DNA of 64,000 nt, from the NCBI RefSeq assembly GCF_003194625.1, contig NZ_QHKX01000001.1:930001-994000 (forward strand). Reading direction: 5' to 3'. A model generated the notes under the pieces. The model did not search any database. It was not told the DNA's origin and saw nothing but the letters and a program-made list of their open reading frames with translations. This DNA comes from Nocardioides solisilvae (GTDB taxonomy: Bacteria; Actinomycetota; Actinomycetes; Propionibacteriales; Nocardioidaceae). Position 1 is the stretch's first letter. Each line of letters begins with the position of its first letter. The position numbers were made by a program, and so were the translations under genes. Positions 58,067 through 64,000 of the stretch are shown piece by piece.

Positions 58067-59086
58067 CTACCGGCCCAGCCACCCCGTGACCACCGGGAGG
58101 CCGCCCTCCCATCGCAGCCGGGCGGCGTACATGGCCCGCCGGGCGCGTTGGCGCTCGCGCTTGGACCAGTCGAACCCCGACGCGCACGGCTTGGCCTTCC
58201 CGTGGCAGACCCACCCGTGCAGGAAGAGGCGCTTGCCGGCCACGTCGGCGCCGCCGGGGCCGCAGAGCCCGGTGCTGGCGCGGTCGAGGAGGACGCCGCT
58301 CTCCGCGGCGCTCCAGTCGGTCGGGTCGGGGGAGCGCAGCCACAGCGTCCGGTAGGTGCAGCGCGTGTAGTCGCCCTCGGAGAGGAGCAGCACCCAGCCC
58401 TCCGGCCGCTGGACGAGCAGCGGGTTCTCCACGACGCCGTCGGAGCGCAGCACCTCGCTGCTCACCGCCCCGCTGCGGATCCTCGTGCCGTTGCGGGTCA
58501 ACGCCACCGCCCGGATGCTCGACGGGATCCGGTCGGTCTTGTAGAGCAGCACCGGTCCGTCGTCGCCCACGTGCACCGACGGGTCGATCACGCCCGCGCG
58601 GGGCAGCGTGGGGTCGCGGGGGAGCAGCGGGTCGCCGGCGGTCGGGACCTTGCGCACGTAGGCGGGGCAGACCAGGGGGCGGTCGCCGACCGGCGCGAAG
58701 CCGCGCAGCGGGTGCCGGGAGCGGGCCACCCCGATGCAGCGGCCGTAGGGGCCGAGCCCGCGGACGGGCGCGGAGTAGTAGAGCACCCACCAGCCGCGCA
58801 GCCGTCGCACGTCGGCCGCCCAGACGTCGCCCGGGCGGGACCACCCGGGCAGCCGGGTGAGGGCCGGGCCGTGCTCGCGCCACCGGCCGGTGCGGCTGCG
58901 GGTCCACGCCCGGGGGGCGCGCTCGCCGGTGGCGTAGCCGACGTAGCCCGAGCCCCAGCGCTCCACGGCCGGGTCGGCGAAGTTGGTGAGCAGCACGGGG
59001 CGCGGGACGTCGGAGGCCCGGGCGGCCGGGGCCGGCCCGGCCACCAGCAGCGCCGTCAGCACGGCGCCCAGGAGAGCCTTCCTCAC
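58067..59086 (-). CDS. Secreted five-bladed beta-propeller protein, GH43-like
   Basis: A 339-residue exported protein with a signal peptide (KALLGAVLTALLVAGPAPAA then RASD). The mature part looks like a GH43/GH62-type propeller: DPAVERWGSGYVGYATGERA, DVWAADVRRLRGWWVLYYSA, GVIDPSVHVGDDGPVLLYKT, SDGVVENPLLVQRPEGWVLL and LCGPGGADVAGKRLFLHGWV. The Asp/Asp/Glu catalytic triad could be D in LLTNFADPAV, D in GVIDPS and E in VENPLL. Substrate would be an arabinan- or xylan-like polymer. GTG start overlaps the CDF transporter stop by 4 bp. Confidence 0.78.
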   Translation of the reverse strand: MRKALLGAVLTALLVAGPAPAARASDVPRPVLLTNFADPAVERWGSGYVGYATGERAPRAWTRSRTGRWREHGPALTRLPGWSRPGDVWAADVRRLRGWWVLYYSAPVRGLGPYGRCIGVARSRHPLRGFAPVGDRPLVCPAYVRKVPTAGDPLLPRDPTLPRAGVIDPSVHVGDDGPVLLYKTDRIPSSIRAVALTRNGTRIRSGAVSSEVLRSDGVVENPLLVQRPEGWVLLLSEGDYTRCTYRTLWLRSPDPTDWSAAESGVLLDRASTGLCGPGGADVAGKRLFLHGWVCHGKAKPCASGFDWSKRERQRARRAMYAARLRWEGGLPVVTGWLGR

Positions 59087-59994
59087 CAGCTGACCTCGCG
59101 GCACTCCGACGCGTCGGTCTCGACCTGCAGGGTCGCGTGCTCGACGCCGAACCGCTCGAGCAGCAGGGTCCGCGCGGCGCCGAGCACGGAGTCGGCCGGG
59201 GCGGCGGCGGCCACGAGGTGGGCGGTGGCGACGTGCATCCCCGAGGTCAGGGTCCACAGGTGCAGGTCGTGGACCTCCTCCACGCCGGGCACGGCGGCGA
59301 GCGCCTCCTCGACCTCGGCGGGCACCATCCCGGCCGGGGCGTGCTGGCCGAGGACGGCGAGCACCTCGCGCCCGAGCAGCACCGCGCGGACCGCCACGAA
59401 GAGCGCGATCGCGCCTGCGACGAGGGTGTCCCAGACCGGCTCCCCGGTGCGAGCGACCAGCACCCCGGCGACCAGGACGCCGACCGAGCCCACGGTGTCG
59501 GCGACGACCTCGAGGTAGGCGCCCCGGACGTTGATCGACTCGCCCGCGCCGCCGCGCAGCAGCACCAGCGCCACCAGGTTGGCCAGCAGCCCGAGCGCGC
59601 CCACGACGAGCATCGGGGTGGCGGCCACCGCGACGGCCTCGCCGGCGCGCCGCACCGCCTCGATCCCGACGTACGCCGCCGCCCCCAGCATGAGCAGCAC
59701 CGTGAGGCCGGAGGCGAGGACCTCGGCCCGGTAGGAGCCGTAGGTGCGCAGGCCGGTCCGGTCGGGGCGGACGGCGATCCGGGTGGCCGCCAGCGCCGCC
59801 CCCAGGGCGACGACGTCGGCGGCCATGTGGCCGGCGTCGGAGAGCAGGGCCAGGGAGTCGGCGACCAGGCCGGCGACCAGCTCCACGACGAAGAAGGTGC
59901 CGACGACCGCGAAGGCGAGCGCCAGCCGCCAGCGGTGGCGTCCTCCGGCGTGGCCCGCCGCGCCGCCCGCGCCGTGCCCGTGTCCCGCTCCCAT
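59083..59994 (-). CDS. Cation diffusion facilitator transporter (CzcD/ZitB-like)
   Basis: A 303-residue metal exporter. The His/Gly-rich N-terminus (GHGHGAGGAAGHAGG) is typical of zinc or cobalt CDF proteins. Six transmembrane helices follow, with the metal site SLALLSDAGHMAADVVALGA on helix II and AYLEVVADTVGSVGVLVAGV on helix V. In the second, Glu replaces the usual His of HxxxD. A cytoplasmic domain (about residues 215-300) has VPGVEEVHDLHLWTLTSGMH. It exports Zn, Co or similar ions by proton exchange. Leaderless start. It is divergent from an AraC regulator with only about 50 bp between. Confidence 0.9.
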   Translation of the reverse strand: MGAGHGHGAGGAAGHAGGRHRWRLALAFAVVGTFFVVELVAGLVADSLALLSDAGHMAADVVALGAALAATRIAVRPDRTGLRTYGSYRAEVLASGLTVLLMLGAAAYVGIEAVRRAGEAVAVAATPMLVVGALGLLANLVALVLLRGGAGESINVRGAYLEVVADTVGSVGVLVAGVLVARTGEPVWDTLVAGAIALFVAVRAVLLGREVLAVLGQHAPAGMVPAEVEEALAAVPGVEEVHDLHLWTLTSGMHVATAHLVAAAAPADSVLGAARTLLLERFGVEHATLQVETDASECREVSW

Positions 59995-60000
59995 GCGAGC

Positions 60001-60006
60001 AGGGTA
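60001..60006 (-). promoter_or_regulatory. -10 element of the CDF transporter gene (leaderless)
   Basis: Minus-strand TACCCT is followed by GCTCGC and ATG, a 6-nt gap. Confidence 0.55.
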
Positions 60007-60046
60007 GAGGGCATGCGGCTCCGGCCCGCCGGGTACCTGCTGCGGC

Positions 60047-61027
60047 ATGGAGGTCCGTCCACACCGATTCGCGACGAGCGACCCGGCGAGCGCGGAGGAG
60101 TTCCTGCGGAACCGCTGGCGAGCCCTCGAGGACGTCGAGCTCGGACCCCGCTTCTCCCTGGAGGTGCAGGGGGTGCGCGCCCCCACCTTCCGCGTCGAGC
60201 GGATCGCCCACACCTCGAGCATGAGCGTCACCGTGACCGCCGACGGTCCGGTGCAGGTGGTGGAGGTGCTCGGCGGCAGCCTCGCCTACGAGGAGGACGG
60301 CGTCGCCACCACGCTCGGCCCCGGCGACCTGGTCGCCTTCGACGCGGGGTCGGCCCCGATGACCGTCAGCCGGCAGGCCAACGTCGGCGTCGTGCTGCTC
60401 GACCGCGGGCTGCTGGCCGAGGTCGCCGGGGTCCCGGCCGAACGGCTCGCCCTCGCCCGCAGCACGGTCTCCTCCGCCGACGACGCCGAGCGGTGGCGGG
60501 CGGCGGTGCGCCGCGCCAACCGGGAGATCAACGAGCACCTGCGCCACGGCGTCCATTCCGCCGACGAGGTCGCCCGCCGCCTGGCCCGGGCCGCGCTCGG
60601 GGTCTTCGGGGTCCGCGAGCAGGGCGCCGCCGGGTCGACCCCCGACGTCGACCCCTCCCACCCCGTCGCCAAGGCCGTCGCCTTCATCGAGGCGCACGCC
60701 ACCGACCCGCTGCGCGTCGGGGAGATCGCCGACGCGGCCGAGACCAGCGTGCGGGCGCTGCAGCAGGCGTTCGCCCGCCACCACGACACCAGCCCGACGG
60801 CATACCTGCGCCGGGTCCGGCTCGAGGGCGCCCACCGCGACCTCGCCTCGGCCGAGCCCGACGGCGACGTCACCGTCGCCGAGGTGGCCGCCCGCTGGGG
60901 GTTCAGCCAGGCGGGGCGGTTCGCTGCCCACTACCGCGACGCGTTCGGCGTGCTGCCGAGCGAGACGCTGCGTTCGCGACCCCGCACGGGCGCCCCCCAG
61001 TGGTCCTCCTCCGCGTCCTCCCGGTAG
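60047..61027 (+). CDS. AraC-family transcriptional regulator
   Basis: A 326-residue regulator. An N-terminal cupin-like AraC-binding domain (VQVVEVLGGSLAYEEDGVAT then TLGPGDLVAFDAGSAPMTVS) precedes a double helix-turn-helix at the C-terminus. The latter has VAFIEAHATDPLRVGEIADA, AETSVRALQQAFARHHDTSP and EVAARWGFSQAGRFAAHYRD then AFGVLPSETLR. The ligand is unknown. It could regulate the divergent CDF gene or the dehydrogenase operon that follows. ATG start, perhaps leaderless after TACCTG (60034-60039). Its TAG stop is embedded in the TAGGTT -10 candidate of the downstream operon. Confidence 0.88.
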   Translation: MEVRPHRFATSDPASAEEFLRNRWRALEDVELGPRFSLEVQGVRAPTFRVERIAHTSSMSVTVTADGPVQVVEVLGGSLAYEEDGVATTLGPGDLVAFDAGSAPMTVSRQANVGVVLLDRGLLAEVAGVPAERLALARSTVSSADDAERWRAAVRRANREINEHLRHGVHSADEVARRLARAALGVFGVREQGAAGSTPDVDPSHPVAKAVAFIEAHATDPLRVGEIADAAETSVRALQQAFARHHDTSPTAYLRRVRLEGAHRDLASAEPDGDVTVAEVAARWGFSQAGRFAAHYRDAFGVLPSETLRSRPRTGAPQWSSSASSR

Positions 61028-61039
61028 GTTTGCCCTGAC

Positions 61040-61055
61040 TGTGGTGCGGGTCACA
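61040..61055. promoter_or_regulatory. CRP/GlxR-like binding site upstream of the E1 operon
   Basis: TGTGGTGCGGGTCACA matches the TGTGA-N6-TCACA consensus of cAMP-receptor-type regulators (CRP, GlxR) with one mismatch. It lies about 10 nt after a TAGGTT -10 candidate (61025-61030) and 75 nt before the first gene. If that -10 is used, the site would act as a repressor site. Confidence 0.5.
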
Positions 61056-61129
61056 CCCCGACCGGTGCCGCGGCGAGGAGAGCGGCCGCCGGAGACCCCG
61101 GTGGCCGCGCGACACGAAGGAGCGTGCAC

Positions 61130-62284
61130 GTGAGCCACCACGGTTTCGGACCCGACCTGGTCGAGGTCTTCGGACCCTCCCAGTCCGACGGCGGTCCCGA
61201 GCTGGTCCAGCTCCTCACCCCGGAGGGTGAGCGGACCCACCACCCCGAGTTCGACCGGGACTTCAGCGCCGAGGAGCTGCGCGGCTTCTACCGCGACATG
61301 GTGCTCACGCGGCGGATCGACGTCGAGGCCACCGCGCTGCAGCGTCACGGCGAGCTCGGCATCTGGGCCCAGCTGCTCGGCCAGGAGGCCGCGCAGATCG
61401 GTGCCGGCCGGGCCCTGCGCCCGCAGGACCACGTCTTCCCGACCTACCGCGAGCACGGCGTCGCCTGGTGCCGCGGGGTCGACCCGCTCAAGCTGCTCGG
61501 CCTCTTCCGCGGCGTCGACCACGGCTCCTGGGACCCGGCCGAGCACAACTTCGGCCTCTACACGATCGTGATCGGCGCCCAGGCGCTGCACGCCACCGGC
61601 TACGCCATGGGGATGCAGCGCGACGGCGTCGTCGGCACCGGCGACCCCGACCGGGACGCCGCTGTGGTCGCCCACTTCGGCGACGGCGCCTCCAGCCAGG
61701 GCGACGTCAACGAGGCGTTCATCTTCGCCGCCTCCTACAACGCCCCGGTCGTCTTCTTCTGCCAGAACAACCAGTGGGCGATCTCGGAGCCGATCGAGCG
61801 CCAGTCGCGGATCCCGCTATACCAGCGGGCGCTCGGCTTCGGCTTCCCCGGCGTGCGGGTCGACGGCAACGACGTGCTGGCGACGTACGCCGTCACCCAG
61901 GCCGCGCTGCAACGGGCCCGGGAGGGGCAGGGGCCGACCTTCGTGGAGGCCTACACCTACCGGATGGGCGCCCACACGACCACCGACGACCCCACCCGCT
62001 ACCGGCTCTCCGACGACGTCGAGCGGTGGAAGCTGCGCGACCCGATCTCGCGCGTGGAGGTCTACCTGCGCCGCAACGGGCTCGTCGACGACGCCTGGAT
62101 CGAGGAGCTGAAGGGCGAGGCCGACGAGCTCGGCGCCCGCCTGCGCGAGGGGTGCAAGGCGATGCCCGACCCGCAGCCGCTCGACATGTTCGCCCACGTC
62201 TACGCCGAGGAGACCGACGAGCTGCGCGCCCAGCGCGAGGGCTACGCGGCCTACCTCGAGACCTTCGAGGAGGCCGGCCGATGA
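61130..62284 (+). CDS. 2-oxoacid dehydrogenase E1 alpha (BCKDH/PDH type)
   Basis: A 384-residue thiamine-diphosphate enzyme subunit. It has FYRDMVLTRRIDVEATALQR, LLGQEAAQIGAGRALRPQDH, YREHGVAWCRG, and the thiamine motif HFGDGASSQGDVNEAFIFAA then SYNAPVVFFCQNNQWAISEP. Later VEAYTYRMGAHTTTDDPTRY carries the phosphorylation-loop-like region. It decarboxylates a 2-oxoacid and passes the acyl group to the E2 lipoyl arm. In actinobacteria the alpha2beta2 type is usually branched-chain 2-oxoacid dehydrogenase (bkdA), because pyruvate uses AceE. GTG at 61130 is chosen because AAGGAG is 7 nt upstream; GTG at 61124 is only 1 nt away. Confidence 0.92.
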   Translation: MSHHGFGPDLVEVFGPSQSDGGPELVQLLTPEGERTHHPEFDRDFSAEELRGFYRDMVLTRRIDVEATALQRHGELGIWAQLLGQEAAQIGAGRALRPQDHVFPTYREHGVAWCRGVDPLKLLGLFRGVDHGSWDPAEHNFGLYTIVIGAQALHATGYAMGMQRDGVVGTGDPDRDAAVVAHFGDGASSQGDVNEAFIFAASYNAPVVFFCQNNQWAISEPIERQSRIPLYQRALGFGFPGVRVDGNDVLATYAVTQAALQRAREGQGPTFVEAYTYRMGAHTTTDDPTRYRLSDDVERWKLRDPISRVEVYLRRNGLVDDAWIEELKGEADELGARLREGCKAMPDPQPLDMFAHVYAEETDELRAQREGYAAYLETFEEAGR

Positions 62285-63276
62285 GCGAGACGATCACGCA
62301 GGACCGGATCACTCTGGCCAAGGGGCTCAACATGGGCCTGCGACGGGCCATGGAGGACGACCCCAAGGTCCTCGTGATGGGCGAGGACGTCGGCAAGCTC
62401 GGCGGCGTCTTCCGGATCACCGACGGGCTGCAGAAGGACTTCGGCGAGGACCGGGTGATCGACTCCCCGCTCGCCGAGTCGGGGATCGTCGGCACGGCGG
62501 TCGGGCTGGCCCTGCGCGGCTACCGGCCGGTGGTGGAGATCCAGTTCGACGGCTTCGTCTACCCGGCGTACGACCAGATCGTCTGCCAGGTCGCGAAGAT
62601 GCACTACCGCTCCAGGGGGCGGTCGAAGATGCCGATGGTCATCCGCATCCCCTTCGGCGGCGGGATCGGCGCGGTCGAGCACCACTCCGAGTCGCCGGAG
62701 GCGCAGTTCGCGCACACCCCGGGCCTCAAGGTGGTGGCCTGCTCCAACCCCGTCGACGGCTACTGGATGATCCAGCAGGCCATCGCCTGCGACGACCCGG
62801 TGGTCTTCCTGGAGCCCAAGCGGCAGTACCACGCCGACAAGGCGCAGCTGGACACCTCCGCGACCCCCGACCCGCTCTTCTCCTCGCGGGTGGTGCGCCG
62901 CGGCGAGCACGCCACGCTGCTGGCCTACGGGCCGACCGTGAAGACCGCGCTGGCCGCCGCGGAGGCGGCGTCGGGCGAGGGTCGCTCGCTCGAGGTGATC
63001 GACCTGCGCACGCTGTCGCCGCTCGACATGGCCCCGGTGCTGGAGTCCGTACGCCGCACCGGTCGCGCCATCGTCACCCACGAGGCCCACGTCAACCTGG
63101 GCATGGGTGCGGAGCTGGCCGCGCGGATCACCGAGGAGTGCTTCTACTCCCTCGAGGCGCCCGTGCTGCGGGTGGGCGGGTTCGACACGCCCTACCCGGC
63201 GTCGCGGATCGAGGAGGAGTTCCTCCCCGACCTCGACCGGGTGCTCGACGCCGTCGACCGTTCGCTCGACTTCTGA
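62281..63276 (+). CDS. 2-oxoacid dehydrogenase E1 beta (BCKDH/PDH type)
   Basis: A 331-residue E1 beta subunit. It has VLVMGEDVGKLGGVFRITDG, DSPLAESGIVGTAVGLALRG, FDGFVYPAYDQIVCQVAKMH, PFGGGIGAVEHHSESPEAQF, and HEAHVNLGMGAELAARITEE then FDTPYPASRIEEEFLPDLDR. It completes the E1 heterotetramer with the alpha subunit upstream, whose stop it overlaps (ATGA). The HHSES motif is typical of branched-chain enzymes. Twelve nucleotides separate it from the E2 gene. Confidence 0.92.
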   Translation: MSETITQDRITLAKGLNMGLRRAMEDDPKVLVMGEDVGKLGGVFRITDGLQKDFGEDRVIDSPLAESGIVGTAVGLALRGYRPVVEIQFDGFVYPAYDQIVCQVAKMHYRSRGRSKMPMVIRIPFGGGIGAVEHHSESPEAQFAHTPGLKVVACSNPVDGYWMIQQAIACDDPVVFLEPKRQYHADKAQLDTSATPDPLFSSRVVRRGEHATLLAYGPTVKTALAAAEAASGEGRSLEVIDLRTLSPLDMAPVLESVRRTGRAIVTHEAHVNLGMGAELAARITEECFYSLEAPVLRVGGFDTPYPASRIEEEFLPDLDRVLDAVDRSLDF

Positions 63277-63288
63277 GGAGGCGCCGCC

Positions 63289-64000
63289 ATGGCCGAGTTC
63301 AAGCTGCCCGACGTCGGTGAGGGCCTCACCGAGGCCGAGATCGTCTCCTGGAAGGTCAAGGAGGGCGACACGGTCGAGATCAACGAGGTGATCTGCGAGA
63401 TCGAGACCGCCAAGTCGATCGTGGAGCTCCCGTCCCCGTTCGCCGGGACCGTGCTCTCCCTCATGGTCGCCGAGGGCGAGACCGTCGACGTCGGCACGCC
63501 GATCATCGCGATCGGCGACCCCTCCGCGTCGTCGGCTGAGGAGGGCCCCCCTGGCCCGTCTCCAAGCCAGGACCTCGAGATCGACCTCTCCAACCCGGCC
63601 GCCAGCGGCGGCGGCGAGGGCGAGTCGCTGGTCGGCCGCAACAAGGCCGACCGGGGGCCGCAGCGCCGGGCCCGCAAGGGCTCCGCGTCGCCGTCCTCGG
63701 TGGCGGGCGCCCAGGCGCAGATGCAGCTGCAGGGCGCGTTCGCGCCGGGCGGGGCGCAGTCGCAGGAGGTCGCCCCCGCCGACGAGCCGGCGGTGCCCGT
63801 GGAGCCCGTCGTCCCGGCGCAGCCGCCCGCCGCGCCGGCGTCCCCCGCCGCCGTCCGCGCCCTGGCGAAGCCGCCGGTGCGCAAGCTCGCCAAGGACCTC
63901 GGCGTCGACCTCGCCTCCCTCGCGGGCTCGGGTTCCGGCCCGGGCGGGGTCGTCACCCGGTCCGACGTGGAGCAGGCGGCCTCCGGGACGTCGTACGCCG
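63289..64000 (+). CDS. Dihydrolipoamide acyltransferase E2 (partial, runs off the end)
   Basis: The first 237 codons of an E2 acyltransferase. The single lipoyl domain (residues 1-80) opens MAEFKLPDVGEGLTEAEIVS and has the lipoylated Lys in IETAKSIVELPSPFAGTVL. A long Pro/Ala/Gly linker with Gln repeats (QAQMQLQGAFAPGG) follows. A peripheral-subunit-binding domain begins near residue 188 (VRALAKPPVRKLAKDLGVDL, then SLAGSGSGPGGVVTRSDVEQ). The catalytic domain with H-x3-D-G lies outside the window. TGAGGAGGCG gives a strong ribosome-binding site before the ATG. Third gene of the operon. Confidence 0.9.
   Translation, partial: MAEFKLPDVGEGLTEAEIVSWKVKEGDTVEINEVICEIETAKSIVELPSPFAGTVLSLMVAEGETVDVGTPIIAIGDPSASSAEEGPPGPSPSQDLEIDLSNPAASGGGEGESLVGRNKADRGPQRRARKGSASPSSVAGAQAQMQLQGAFAPGGAQSQEVAPADEPAVPVEPVVPAQPPAAPASPAAVRALAKPPVRKLAKDLGVDLASLAGSGSGPGGVVTRSDVEQAASGTSYA

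Overview
The window is very GC-rich DNA, densely packed with genes, with many GTG starts and many 4-bp ATGA/GTGA stop-start overlaps. Together with a DUF222/HNH gene, a SigK/RskA pair, a HelR-type RNA polymerase helicase, SigE-family sigma factors, many leaderless-looking promoters and a dispersed palindrome of the kind I associate with Nocardioides, this points to an actinobacterium, most likely of the Nocardioidaceae. I see no tRNA, rRNA, CRISPR array, phage or intact transposon. No gap between genes exceeds 300 bases.

Layout. (1) 1-1.5 kb: a DUF222/HNH endonuclease-like gene. (2) 1.6-10.9 kb: a TetR regulator and a tightly coupled acyl-CoA catabolic operon (TIGR03084 protein, AtuA-like DUF1446 protein, acyl-CoA dehydrogenase, biotin-dependent acyl-CoA carboxylase beta and alpha, second acyl-CoA dehydrogenase), closed by a strong hairpin. 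(3) 10.9-16.2 kb, minus strand: two sigma/anti-sigma pairs, an isoaspartyl methyltransferase, a fasciclin lipoprotein and a membrane molybdopterin oxidoreductase. The last two carry matching SigK-type promoters. (4) 16.3-23.6 kb: a GrpB protein, a large glycosyltransferase, a HelR-like helicase preceded by a rifamycin-associated-element-like palindrome, a SigE-family sigma factor with a membrane partner, and an enoyl-CoA hydratase. (5) 23.7-46.3 kb: a surface-polysaccharide cluster. It holds a PglF-like dehydratase, DegT aminotransferase, CapE/F/G for UDP-N-acetyl-L-fucosamine, two Wzy-like polymerases, a glycosyltransferase split by an amber codon, a PhzE-like chorismate enzyme, a sulfatase, an initiating sugar transferase, a NeuD/PglD acetyltransferase, pabA-pabB, two GT4 transferases, a Wzx-like flippase and a GT14-like enzyme. 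(6) 46.3-50.4 kb: a two-component system with a DUF2231 protein, divergent from a secreted GH6-type protein. (7) 50.4-61 kb: housekeeping and accessory genes, including a kinase, LMW phosphatase, transporters, aminotransferase, DUF402, hydroquinone reductase, DUF72, a secreted beta-propeller protein, a CDF transporter and an AraC regulator. (8) 61.1-64 kb: the start of a branched-chain 2-oxoacid dehydrogenase operon, with E2 running off the end.

How the parts fit. BCKDH-like E1/E2, G-helix-type acyl-CoA dehydrogenases, a methylcrotonyl/geranyl-CoA-type carboxylase and a LiuC/AtuE-like hydratase could together degrade leucine or acyclic terpenoid acyl-CoAs. The polysaccharide genes suggest a diacetylbacillosamine-like initiating sugar followed by FucNAc. 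The most notable observations are the RAE-like element at the HelR-like gene, repeat sequence built into the AtuA-like coding region (including its N-terminus), the amber-split glycosyltransferase beside an intact paralogue, paired SigK promoters, and a CTG start for the DUF72 gene.
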